Part shown: positions 8,458 through 15,429 of the stretch, piece after piece
Layout: every line of letters begins with the position of its first letter
Position numbering within the stretch: the first letter of the stretch is position 1
Assembly (NCBI GenBank): GCA_034005145.1
Contig: JAVEVH010000009.1
Span: 1 to 20,447 of the forward strand
Length of the DNA: 20,447 nt
Source: JAVEVH01 sp034005145
GTDB lineage: Bacteria > Patescibacteriota > Dojkabacteria > SC72
Direction of reading: 5' to 3'
Program-made: the position numbers and the translations under genes
Notes under the pieces: model-generated
What the model was told of the DNA's origin: nothing
The model's database searches: none
Seen by the model: only the letters and a program-made list of their open reading frames with translations

Positions 8458-8557
8458 NNNNNNNNNNNNNNNNNNNNNNNNNNNNNNNNNNNNNNNNNNN
8501 NNNNNNNNNNNNNNNNNNNNNNNNNNNNNNNNNNNNNNNNNNNNNNNNNNNNNNNNN
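8458..8557. other. Assembly gap (100 N)
   Basis: Exactly 100 unknown bases, the usual placeholder for a scaffold gap of unknown size. It interrupts one coding region. Confidence 0.99.
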
Positions 8558-9562
8558 ATTGAGATAATAGATAGGACTGTAGATGATATTAATGAGGCTT
8601 TAGATAAAACAGTAGGACAGTTAGATCCTGTTGATTTAGAGAGAGTAACTACTACAACAAGTATTATTACTTTAACAACCGCTACCCTTATCACAATAGG
8701 TACATTACTAAACCTACCTTACTTCTTACTCCAATTCATACTAAATCTTCTCTCTTGGTTTGGTCTAAGGGGTGGTGCTAAGCCTTTAGGATATGTATAT
8801 GATGCTCTAACTAAAGATCCGATATCTCAAGCTATTGTAAGAATATTTAATACAGAAAACAAAATCGTATGGTCGGATGTTACTAATGGAAAGGGTTACT
8901 TCTCTGCTAGATTAGAACCGGGTAAATACAAAATTGTAGTAAGAGCAGTAGATTACACTTTCCCCTCAACCATTATCTTTGGTAGGGAGGATTACCCTCT
9001 TACAAATGTATACCATGGAGAACAGTTTGAACATCGTGAGAATGAGGATTTAAATTTCTCTATTCCACTAGATCCTAATGAGGTATCTGATTTTAGGGTA
9101 TGGAGAGAAATATTGTGGGGTAGGATAAAAAATATTGTAAATATTTTACACATCATTCTCTTTATCATAGGCTTAGTATTAGCAACCTATATGTACTCTA
9201 AAAACCCATATTGGTTAACTACTTTAGTATTAATACTCTACATACCTTCATTCTTCCTTACTCTTAGGAATATATTTGGAAGAAGAGATAGGTATGGAAA
9301 TGTAAGGGATATAGATGGTAAGCCAGTAGAGGGTGTAGTAGTAGGTTTAAGAGAGAAGGAGTTTGATAAGGTTAAAATTAAGAGGGTTACAGATAGGCAT
9401 GGTAGATATAGAATATTTGTAGATAGGGGTAACTATACTTTAGAAATATTAGATACATCCTTTAAGGTAGAAGAGATAGAGGGTGGTAGTGGGATAGAGT
9501 TTAAGAAGAATGAACAATGGATTACTAAAGATATTATTGTATCTAGATTAGAAAAGAGTTAG
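8558..9562 (+). CDS. C-terminal part of membrane protein with two carboxypeptidase-regulatory-like domains
   Basis: The 334 readable residues are open from the gap. The order is: a short helical stretch, a strongly hydrophobic region of one or two membrane helices (SIITLTTATLITIGTLLNL and LPYFLLQFILNLLSWFGL), a beta-sandwich like the CarboxypepD_reg family (GYVYDALTKDPISQAIVRIF ... NGKGYFSARLEPGKYKIVV), two more membrane helices (HIILFIIGLVLATYMY and WLTTLVLILYIPSFFLTL), and a second such domain (IDGKPVEGVVVGLRE ... DRHGRYRIFVDRGNYTLEIL). Such sandwiches usually act in protein-protein contacts at cell surfaces. With the signal peptide at 8245 it forms one surface protein. The last gene before tRNA-Lys. 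The family assignment of the domains is by pattern only. Confidence 0.75.
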   Translation: MEIIDRTVDDINEALDKTVGQLDPVDLERVTTTTSIITLTTATLITIGTLLNLPYFLLQFILNLLSWFGLRGGAKPLGYVYDALTKDPISQAIVRIFNTENKIVWSDVTNGKGYFSARLEPGKYKIVVRAVDYTFPSTIIFGREDYPLTNVYHGEQFEHRENEDLNFSIPLDPNEVSDFRVWREILWGRIKNIVNILHIILFIIGLVLATYMYSKNPYWLTTLVLILYIPSFFLTLRNIFGRRDRYGNVRDIDGKPVEGVVVGLREKEFDKVKIKRVTDRHGRYRIFVDRGNYTLEILDTSFKVEEIEGGSGIEFKKNEQWITKDIIVSRLEKS

Positions 9563-9568
9563 TAGATA

Positions 9569-9597
9569 TTGAAAAATATGTATTCTACTGGTATTAT
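9569..9597 (+). promoter_or_regulatory. tRNA-Lys promoter
   Basis: TTGAAA (9569-9574), a 17-bp spacer, and TATTAT (9592-9597) with an extended TGG just before it. The predicted start, about 9604, is 5 nt before the mature tRNA. This is the best two-box sigma-70-type promoter in the window. Confidence 0.7.
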
Positions 9598-9608
9598 TCT
9601 TTGTTTAT

Positions 9609-9681
9609 GGGTGTGTAGCTCAACTGGTAGAGCAAACGGCTCTTAACCGTTAGGTTCAGGGTTCGAGCCCCTGCACACCCA
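9609..9681 (+). tRNA. tRNA-Lys (anticodon CUU)
   Basis: The cloverleaf is complete. The acceptor stem is GGGTGTG (9609-9615) with CACACCC (9674-9680) and discriminator A (9681). The D stem is GCTC/GAGC (9618-9621, 9630-9633). The anticodon stem is AACGG/CCGTT (9635-9639, 9647-9651) around loop CTCTTAA, with anticodon CTT at 9642-9644. The T arm is CAGGG-TTCGAGC-CCCTG (9657-9673). CCA is not encoded and must be added after transcription. A pyrimidine-rich, T-rich stretch directly after the gene may help termination. Its 3' end is partly copied at 10235-10268. Confidence 0.97.
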
Positions 9682-9682
9682 T
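9660..9682 (+). repeat. tRNA-Lys 3' end, parent copy of the tRNA-like repeats
   Basis: This segment holds GGTTCGA (9660-9666) and CCCTGCACACCCAT (9669-9682). The 14-bp block recurs exactly at 10253-10266 and GGTTCGA recurs at 10239-10245 and 10992-10998. tRNA 3' ends are common attachment sites for tyrosine-recombinase elements. Confidence 0.6.
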
Positions 9683-9711
9683 TTTCTTCTTTTTCCCCGA
9701 AGTTGTAAAAT

Positions 9712-9733
9712 ATATCAATAACTTTATTGATAT
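9712..9733. promoter_or_regulatory. Perfect inverted repeat before the DUF5680 gene, possible operator
   Basis: ATATCAATAA (9712-9721), two bases, TTATTGATAT (9724-9733): ten perfectly matched pairs ending 4 bp before the ATG at 9738. A TGTAAAAT (-10 candidate at 9706-9711) lies directly upstream, so a bound protein would cover the start site. It is AT-only apart from one C and one G per arm and has no U-tract after it, so it is not a terminator. Confidence 0.5.
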
Positions 9734-9737
9734 TTCT

Positions 9738-10205
9738 ATGGTAGACAAGAACACACTAAAAGATTTGTTAAGACAGTTTAACGTTAAAGGATATGCCGAC
9801 CCTAATTCAGAATATGTAGATAATGGAAAGAATGGGAAAATACTAAAACTCACAATAGACAAATTTACTTATGAAGATGAATATTATGGGGGAGAACCAT
9901 ATTCAGGAAATGAAACTATATGGGAAGACGGTAAAGATATATTTAGATGTGTATATTGGGGTAAAGTAGTTAAGGGTGTTAACTTTTCTGATATTTATGA
10001 TTTTCTAAGAAAAGCATTATCAAAAGGGCCTGATGGAGAATTGGCAGACAGGGGGCCAAGTGAATATATTGAGGGGAACTTAAGATATACGAACAGTTTA
10101 GAAGGGGATATTGAAGAGTTTAGACAGGTAGAGAAAATATATATGGATGAGAAAGAGGTATATGTTGCCTATTTTATAGGTGGTAGAGTTAATGTTCAGA
10201 AGTAA
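9738..10205 (+). CDS. DUF5680-family protein
   Basis: The 155-residue protein follows the pattern of the DUF5680 family as I know it: YGGEPYSGNETIWEDGKDIF, then CVYWGKVV, FLRKALSKGP, RGPSEYIEGNLRYTNSLEGD, and KEVYVAYFIGG near the end. The molecular function of the family is unknown to me; relatives are sometimes fused to HTH regulators. There is no HTH here, no signal peptide and no membrane helix, so the protein is cytoplasmic. It is the only gene between tRNA-Lys and the first tRNA-like repeat, and reads the same way as the tRNA. A perfect palindrome precedes the start codon and may be an operator. The family call is moderately sure. Confidence 0.75.
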   Translation: MVDKNTLKDLLRQFNVKGYADPNSEYVDNGKNGKILKLTIDKFTYEDEYYGGEPYSGNETIWEDGKDIFRCVYWGKVVKGVNFSDIYDFLRKALSKGPDGELADRGPSEYIEGNLRYTNSLEGDIEEFRQVEKIYMDEKEVYVAYFIGGRVNVQK

Positions 10206-10234
10206 ATAGTTTTGAAATATTGGAAATAAGATCT

Positions 10235-10268
10235 AAAAGGTTCGACATCCATCCCTGCACACCCATAT
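10235..10268. repeat. tRNA-Lys 3'-end-like repeat, copy 2 (possible attachment site)
   Basis: A 34-bp unit running from AAAAGGTTCGACAT to CCCATAT. It contains a 14-bp exact match to the tRNA-Lys 3' end (CCCTGCACACCCAT, 10253-10266) and the T-loop motif GGTTCGA, but the spacing between them is 7 nt instead of 2, so it cannot fold as a T arm. It shares the first 14 bp, the last 7 bp and the total length with copy 3. The stop codon of the neighbouring minus-strand gene is 3 bp away. Confidence 0.6.
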
Positions 10269-10271
10269 GGT

Positions 10272-10919
10272 CTAAAACCCTAGTGAGACATATATATATT
10301 CGGAGAGTTTCAGTTTGAGATCCTCAGCATCGTTAGGTAACTCATAAAGACTTTCAAAAGTAAGTTCGAGGCCAGGATTAAGTTTTTCGCTGAACATTAT
10401 TTGTTTTTCTAGGCACATGGGCATACTTTCTGCTTTAAATTTCCTATTTTTAGAATCATAAAGATTAAAATTTGAAACATACTCAGGCTCATTTCCTGTG
10501 TTTTTGTAATATATCCTGACCTTAACTAGTACTCCTGTTTCTGTTGTGCAAGAAGATCTCCACTGTGAGCTACTCTTTATTTCAGTTCCACTTATAACAT
10601 CCTCAATCTTGATATGAGCATTAGTAAATTTAACAATTTCATTTATTTTATGAATTATTATTTCAGGTTCTTTTATTTCAACATCCTGGGGTGTCCTGGC
10701 TTCCTCTTGTTTAGTAGTATCTTTATTAATTTTATAATTCCCCTCTAAACTCTGCCCAGGAGATGAGAAAATGTTTATATCACGAATAAAATTCATGGGT
10801 GTGAACAAGAAAAGATAAATGCTAACAAGGGAAATTAATATTAATAATGTTCCTACAGTTGAGAAAAAGAGGGGATGAAATTTGTTTTCTCTTTTTACCG
10901 TCTTTTTACTTTTTGCCAT
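10272..10919 (-). CDS. Membrane-anchored DUF4352-like (telokin-like) protein
   Basis: The 215-residue protein has a basic N-terminus (residues 1-13), one membrane helix (about 17-40, FFSTVGTLLILISLVSIYLF), a polar linker, and an extracellular immunoglobulin-like domain from about residue 90. The domain follows the DUF4352 pattern: IKIEDVISGTEI, GVLVKVRIYYKNTGNEPEYVSNFNLYDSKNRKF, ending LNPGLELTFESLYELPNDAEDLKLKL; I split it here into recognisable short motifs such as NTGNEPEYVS and LNPGLELTF. Two cysteines (SCTTETG and MCLEKQ) could form a disulfide. Members are often cell-surface proteins of unknown role. It is alone between copies 2 and 3 of the tRNA-like repeat, with its own -10 box (TATAAA 10927-10932, 7 nt from ATG). 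Confidence 0.75.
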   Translation of the reverse strand: MAKSKKTVKRENKFHPLFFSTVGTLLILISLVSIYLFLFTPMNFIRDINIFSSPGQSLEGNYKINKDTTKQEEARTPQDVEIKEPEIIIHKINEIVKFTNAHIKIEDVISGTEIKSSSQWRSSCTTETGVLVKVRIYYKNTGNEPEYVSNFNLYDSKNRKFKAESMPMCLEKQIMFSEKLNPGLELTFESLYELPNDAEDLKLKLSEYIYVSLGF

Positions 10920-10926
10920 AATTTTT

Positions 10927-10932
10927 TTTATA
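10927..10932 (-). promoter_or_regulatory. -10 box of the DUF4352-like gene (leaderless)
   Basis: TATAAA on the minus strand, 7 nt before the ATG at 10919. The spacer is almost all A. No good -35 box was found. Confidence 0.4.
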
Positions 10933-10987
10933 AAGTTTGTTTAATAGCTGATTTTACACTATTTCCTGAAATTCTTTAAGTAAAGGG

Positions 10988-11021
10988 AAAAGGTTCGACA
11001 TTTGTTCTAGAACCCCCATAT
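10988..11021. repeat. tRNA 3'-end-like repeat, copy 3 (possible attachment site)
   Basis: A 34-bp unit aligned without gaps to copy 2: AAAAGGTTCGACAT at the start and CCCATAT at the end, with the middle diverged (it contains TTCTAGAA). The stop codon of the next minus-strand gene is one base away. Read on the minus strand, GGTTC and GAACC can pair and are followed by TTTT, so a terminator function is a rival explanation. Confidence 0.5.
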
Positions 11022-11022
11022 C

Positions 11023-11472
11023 CTAACTTATGTTTTCTGTTTCTCCTTTAAAATCTTCCTTAAAGATTATCTCTGGATTCTCTCTTAATTCTTTATACAG
11101 TGTTTCTCTACTGTACTCTTGAATCTCTATTGGGATCTGTTGCTCAGTGTTATACCATTCTCTACTCTCTTCAATATATTTCCAACCTTGTTGTTCTGAA
11201 TCAAATTTATAGATATATACTTTATCTTTTAGAACTTCTTCATCTATCTTATCTCCTAATGTAATTGTTATACGAGGGTCATTAGAGGTAGTTGATATCT
11301 CAAAGGTAATAATGGTTGAGAATGTAGCAAATATTTTAGCTTTTGTTTCTGACTCTGAAGCGAATATTGCTTTCTCAGGAATTGGTTTAGGGAATTTATG
11401 ATAATCATCTGGATGAATAGGTTGAGGTTGGAAGGGATTTATATTCAACTTACTTCCTTTGTAAAGAATCAT
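11023..11472 (-). CDS. Small protein, possibly ADP-ribosyltransferase-like
   Basis: The 149-residue protein begins ILYKGSKLNINPFQPQPIH and continues KAIFASESETKAKIFATFST, with DKVYIYKFDSEQQGWKYIEESREWYNTEQQIP in the second half (quoted here as the short motifs VYIYKF and EWYNTEQQIP). This order resembles a group of small ADP-ribosyltransferase-like or toxin-like proteins that open with LYHGS, have a FAT-x-x-x motif, and close with a YVY strand and a Y-S/T-E-x-P motif. Here histidine in the first motif is replaced by lysine, so activity is doubtful. No signal peptide or membrane helix. It lies between repeat copy 3 and the divergent Nudix gene. A weak TGTATTAA (-10, TATTAA 11481-11486) is 8 nt before the ATG; a better TATAAT is further up at 11503-11508. 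The family call is tentative. Confidence 0.5.
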   Translation of the reverse strand: MILYKGSKLNINPFQPQPIHPDDYHKFPKPIPEKAIFASESETKAKIFATFSTIITFEISTTSNDPRITITLGDKIDEEVLKDKVYIYKFDSEQQGWKYIEESREWYNTEQQIPIEIQEYSRETLYKELRENPEIIFKEDFKGETENIS

Positions 11473-11570
11473 TTACTTTGTTAATACAAAATTACTTTCT
11501 ATATTATACATAAAGTTTTAGTTAAATCGATTTCACTAGATTCCCTGTATATTTCCTGATATATTCAGCT

Positions 11571-12266
11571 ATGAATGAATTACATAAAATACAAATGCTC
11601 ATACTTAGGGAACTTCTCTTTAACCCTAATTCTAGATTTACAGATTTAAATATCCAAGGTTTAAGTAATGATCACTTCTCATATCATATTAAGGTATTAA
11701 TACAAGATGGTTATGTAACAAAAAATGAATCTAAATATTTATTAACAAACAAAGGAAAGGAATTTGCAAATAGGATGGATACAGATAATACAGAGATTGA
11801 AAAACAACCTAAAGTAGCTGTAATTATTATCGCTACTAAACATATTAATGGTAAAAAACATTTACTTGTCCAAGAAAGAACTAAAGAACCATACTTTGGA
11901 TATTACGGATTTATTACAGGTAAAATTCGTTTTGGAGAGAAGGTCTCAGAAACAGCAAAAAGAGAGTTAAAAGAAGAAGCCGGATTAGAAGGAGGAAATA
12001 TTGTAATTAAGAGAATAGTGCATGATCATGTTGTATTAGAAGATAGTGGAGATTTAGTAGAAGACAAGATGTTTTATGTAGTACTTATTAAAAATCCTAA
12101 AGGGGATTTAGTAGATACTAGGAATGGTAAAAACAAATGGATTACAGTAGAGCAGTTTAAGAAATTAAAGAAGAAATATTACAATGAAGATAATATATAT
12201 AGGATTTCTCAATTAAAAGGAGATATGGATCTTGATGAGAAGACATACTTTATAAAAGAGTTTTAG
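11571..12266 (+). CDS. Nudix hydrolase with N-terminal winged-helix domain
   Basis: The 231-residue protein has a winged-helix-like domain (about 1-65; the segment FSYHIKVLIQDGYVTK is the recognition helix plus wing) followed by a Nudix domain (about 80-230). The Nudix box is perfect: G117, E123, R131-E132, E135-E136, G138-L139, reading GKIRFGEKVSETAKRELKEE and on. Nudix enzymes cut nucleoside diphosphates linked to another group; the substrate here is unknown. Fusion to a winged helix suggests a regulator that senses a nucleotide metabolite, as in NrtR-type proteins, though the domain order here is the reverse of NrtR. It is divergent from the ART-like gene. A TATATT (11560-11565) lies 5 nt before the ATG. 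Confidence 0.88.
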   Translation: MNELHKIQMLILRELLFNPNSRFTDLNIQGLSNDHFSYHIKVLIQDGYVTKNESKYLLTNKGKEFANRMDTDNTEIEKQPKVAVIIIATKHINGKKHLLVQERTKEPYFGYYGFITGKIRFGEKVSETAKRELKEEAGLEGGNIVIKRIVHDHVVLEDSGDLVEDKMFYVVLIKNPKGDLVDTRNGKNKWITVEQFKKLKKKYYNEDNIYRISQLKGDMDLDEKTYFIKEF

Positions 12267-12325
12267 AGATTGAACATTTCCTTTCTTATTTGAAATATCT
12301 ATATTAATATGAAATACTGAATAAG

Positions 12326-12331
12326 TATAAT
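12326..12331 (+). promoter_or_regulatory. -10 box of the one-pass membrane protein gene
   Basis: TATAAT 16 nt before the ATG at 12348, giving a very short leader of about 9 nt with no Shine-Dalgarno. Confidence 0.4.
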
Positions 12332-12347
12332 TTAATAAATAATAGAT

Positions 12348-13826
12348 ATGGATTTAAACAAACCAATCTCAGAAGCAATATCTTCTGTAGAACCAACACC
12401 AGTAGAGAGTACATTACCTCCTACACCACCACAGGGAAGAAGTAAGGGCTTTATAATAATTGTCTCAATACTAATGGTATTAATATTAGGAATGGGAGGA
12501 TATTATGTATATACAGAATATTTTGCACCTAAGGAAGTAGAACAGGAACAAGAAGATGAGAATACAGAGTTGGATGTCACTGAATATACAGATATTAAAT
12601 TAATGAGCTATGATGGATTAGAAGTATCTATTTCAGAGGGAGCGGAAGATGAAGAGAGTAAACTTGTTAAGGGCATTGTAGAGTATAGAAAAGTAGGATA
12701 TGCACTTGAGAATATGAAAATTGTTAATAAGAAGGTGATTACAGATGATGAAATATTACAAGATTATCTCGAAGTAGTTGAAGTAATAAAAGGGAAAGAT
12801 ATAGAAGCAGAATGGTTATTAACAGGAGCAGAACCCTGGGTATTAACTACAGAAACAAAGGGTACACCCAATTATACTCCTTTAATATTAGTTGAGGGTT
12901 TTGAATATCCAAATACAGATTATTCATTTGCAGTTTTAAGTCTTGCTCATGGTCATGAATATGCTACAGCAGATAGCACATCTGCTAATTTTAATATTCA
13001 TATATTTGCAATAAAGGGAGATAATTTAATTAGATTAGAATCTATTTTGGGTAATTTAATAAAGGATATTGGGCTTTCTGAGGAAAGTAGTACAAAATGT
13101 TCAGAAATGACAAAAGAATATACCTCTACTGATGAGAATTACCTTACTTATAATGTAGAGTGTTTAATGGGAGTATTTGATACTGGCACATATGATGAAA
13201 AATTGCTTGGACTTGCAGATACTTTGGCTGAAAAATTTGCAATACAGGGTTCAAGAGTAGATGAGGTAGAGATGACACTTGGAGGTGGTACAACACTGAT
13301 TGTTAAGTTAGAAAACTCCATGGCAGATGATACGGGTTTTGTAAAAGTAGAGGATACTGATTATTTAATGTGGGAAGATAATGGTAATAATTATGGATCT
13401 ACTTCATATATGCTCAACTATTTTAAAGACAAAGATGAAATGGGGAAATTCTTTGCACAATCAACGATAGCACCTGTATTGGAAGATACTGTGATAAAGG
13501 GTATTACATACCAATATGTTGTTAAAGAAGATGGAGCAGAAGATTCTCAGCGGCCTAATGGAATGGGTCTTGCATATATATGGGAACCGAAGGTAAAGGT
13601 CAAAGAGTACGAAGCTAGTAGAATAGTTTCATACTACAATCCCTCTCTTAGTTCAGACTTGGTTGAAGAATCAAACATTACAACCTATGCAGTGTTGAAT
13701 CTAAGTGAAATTTTAGAAGATGTAGAAGGATATTTAGTATTTAGGGGATTCGCCAGTATAGGTAGTGAAATAGACTATACTGAAGTATTAAATCAGATGT
13801 CTGTTTTTGAAATTTCTAAGAAGTAA
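12348..13826 (+). CDS. Single-pass membrane protein with large outer domain, unknown family
   Basis: I do not recognise the family of this 492-residue protein. Residues 1-32 are cytoplasmic and rich in proline and threonine (STLPPTPPQG), residues 34-55 are one membrane helix (GFIIIVSILMVLILGMGGYYVY), and an acidic linker (EVEQEQEDENTELD) leads to an outer region of more than 400 residues that is acidic and beta-rich. Two cysteines (in STKCSEM and VECLMG) may form a disulfide. The architecture is common for anchored surface proteins of this group of bacteria. It has its own -10 box and a strong terminator right after its stop, so it is probably monocistronic. Its stop directly abuts the stop of convergent elp3. 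Confidence 0.8.
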   Translation: MDLNKPISEAISSVEPTPVESTLPPTPPQGRSKGFIIIVSILMVLILGMGGYYVYTEYFAPKEVEQEQEDENTELDVTEYTDIKLMSYDGLEVSISEGAEDEESKLVKGIVEYRKVGYALENMKIVNKKVITDDEILQDYLEVVEVIKGKDIEAEWLLTGAEPWVLTTETKGTPNYTPLILVEGFEYPNTDYSFAVLSLAHGHEYATADSTSANFNIHIFAIKGDNLIRLESILGNLIKDIGLSEESSTKCSEMTKEYTSTDENYLTYNVECLMGVFDTGTYDEKLLGLADTLAEKFAIQGSRVDEVEMTLGGGTTLIVKLENSMADDTGFVKVEDTDYLMWEDNGNNYGSTSYMLNYFKDKDEMGKFFAQSTIAPVLEDTVIKGITYQYVVKEDGAEDSQRPNGMGLAYIWEPKVKVKEYEASRIVSYYNPSLSSDLVEESNITTYAVLNLSEILEDVEGYLVFRGFASIGSEIDYTEVLNQMSVFEISKK

Positions 13827-15425
13827 CTATTTTATAACCTTAATCATATAAAGAGGGTTTTTAACAAACCCTCTTTTTTCATAATAAAGCTTAGTACCAA
13901 TAGCTGTAATAACAGAAATCTTTCTAAAACCCTCTCTTTTTGAAATCTCCTCTGCAATCTCTATCATCCTCTTACCTAAACCTAAATGTTGTGACTCACC
14001 ACTACTATCCTTACCAATATTTACTACAGTACCATATACATGTACCTCTCTAATCATAGAGGAATCCTTAATCTCATCTATATATCCTTCTTTCTTAGGA
14101 ATAGATAATCTTAGGAATGAACATACTCTATCTGTATCTTTCGTTTTGTAAGAAATAAAGTACTCCTTAGAAACAGTAGTATCATATTTAATAGTTTCTA
14201 ACTCTATATCATCCCATGTAATACTCTCATCCTTGATCTCTCTACTTCTAATATCTTCTATTTTTTTTCCTCTCTTTCTTATCTCTTCCTCCGCTATCTG
14301 TCTAAAGTTACTACTCTTGTTACCAGCTAATATTTCATTAGAGGGTATATCTCTAACTATTCTTGTTAACCTGTTATATCTAGGAGTAAGAGGTAAAATC
14401 TCTGTAAACAGTTTAAGTAACTCATCATGTGTATACGGTGTGTATTTACCCTCATTGTAATATTTCTCTAGTACAGTATTTCTAATTATAGATGTAGGAT
14501 ATATTTTTAATTCATCAGGGGAGTATTCCTTACCCCAAAGCTTTTTAAAATCTTTAATATCTTTTTTAACATTACTACCGTAAAGATTTGGCATCCAGTG
14601 TGCATGTATTTTAAAACCAGCTAATCTTAATAACTCAAAAGCCTTTTTACTCTCCTTAGTAGTATGACCCCTTAGATTTAGATTAAGAATATCATCATCT
14701 AAACTCTGTAAACCAATCTGTACCTTAGTAGCTCCTAATCTTCTTAATCTAATTACCTCTTCTTTAGTAATGTAATCAGGTCTAGTTTCTAATACTAAAC
14801 CTACATTTCTACATACAGTACTCTCATTAAGATGCTGTGCTTGTTCTAACTGCTCCCATGTAATACCTTCTACACCGCTATCTTTTTCGTAATTCTTACT
14901 ACCAAAGCTATTCATAGCATCAAAACATCTCTTTACAAACCAGATAATATATTCCTCTGGATATACAGAACATGTACCACCTAAGATAATGAGTTCAATT
15001 TTCTCTGTATTATGTCCAATATCTTGTAAAGCTTTAATTCTGTTGTATGTTTGTAGATATGGATCAAACTCATATGTTAAGGCTCTCTGAGCCCCTGGCT
15101 CTGAAGCTATATATGATTTTGGCATATTGGGTTCATTAGGACAGAATATACACATACCAGGGCACATAAAGGGCCTCATGAGTACTGTAACAGTAGCTAC
15201 TCCAGACTGAGTACGTGTAGGTTTCATCCTAATCCTTTCCTCTATCTTTTTACTACCTTTAATCTCTTTCTTTTTAACCAACTCCCTATACGCTTTTACT
15301 AAATCATCATGCCTATATAACCCTTTACCCTGTTTGGGATATTTCTTTAATATTGTTTGAAGAGTATTTACTCTCCATGTCTTTGTCTCCTCAATCTTTT
15401 GAAATATATTCTTAAAATCTTCCAT
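13827..15425 (-). CDS. elp3: Elp3-type radical SAM/GNAT tRNA wobble-uridine modification enzyme
   Basis: Elp3 builds the carboxymethyl group on C5 of U34 in tRNA using SAM and acetyl-CoA. The 532-residue protein has an N-terminal segment, the radical SAM cluster motif C88-x3-C92-x2-C95 (CPGMCIFC), the radical SAM barrel (LETRPDYITKEEVIRLR, TKVQIGLQSLDDDILNLNLRGH as partial motifs), a zinc/linker region, and a C-terminal GNAT domain with the acetyl-CoA loop QHLGLGKRM and the YYEKRGF motif. In bacteria Elp3 is found alone, without the eukaryotic Elongator partners, and none is seen here. It starts 4 bp after the flavoprotein stop, so they form one operon. Its stop touches the stop of the convergent gene. 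Start at 15425 is the first ATG after that spacing. Confidence 0.93.
   Translation of the reverse strand: MEDFKNIFQKIEETKTWRVNTLQTILKKYPKQGKGLYRHDDLVKAYRELVKKKEIKGSKKIEERIRMKPTRTQSGVATVTVLMRPFMCPGMCIFCPNEPNMPKSYIASEPGAQRALTYEFDPYLQTYNRIKALQDIGHNTEKIELIILGGTCSVYPEEYIIWFVKRCFDAMNSFGSKNYEKDSGVEGITWEQLEQAQHLNESTVCRNVGLVLETRPDYITKEEVIRLRRLGATKVQIGLQSLDDDILNLNLRGHTTKESKKAFELLRLAGFKIHAHWMPNLYGSNVKKDIKDFKKLWGKEYSPDELKIYPTSIIRNTVLEKYYNEGKYTPYTHDELLKLFTEILPLTPRYNRLTRIVRDIPSNEILAGNKSSNFRQIAEEEIRKRGKKIEDIRSREIKDESITWDDIELETIKYDTTVSKEYFISYKTKDTDRVCSFLRLSIPKKEGYIDEIKDSSMIREVHVYGTVVNIGKDSSGESQHLGLGKRMIEIAEEISKREGFRKISVITAIGTKLYYEKRGFVKNPLYMIKVIK
13850..13879 (+). terminator. Strong intrinsic terminator inside the 3' end of elp3
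   Basis: AAAGAGGGTTT (13850-13860), loop TTAAC, AAACCCTCTTT (13866-13876), with a run of six T (13874-13879). The 11-bp stem has no mismatch. It starts 24 bp after the stop of the membrane protein gene and lies entirely within the coding sequence of convergent elp3 (residues about 517-526). On the minus strand the tract after the hairpin is weaker. Confidence 0.85.
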
Positions 15426-15429
15426 ATCT

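Noticed and set aside
9656..9862. Minus-strand open frame over the tRNA and DUF5680 start
   Set aside because: It reads through the antisense of the tRNA (ending MGVQGLEP-like), a usual spurious call.
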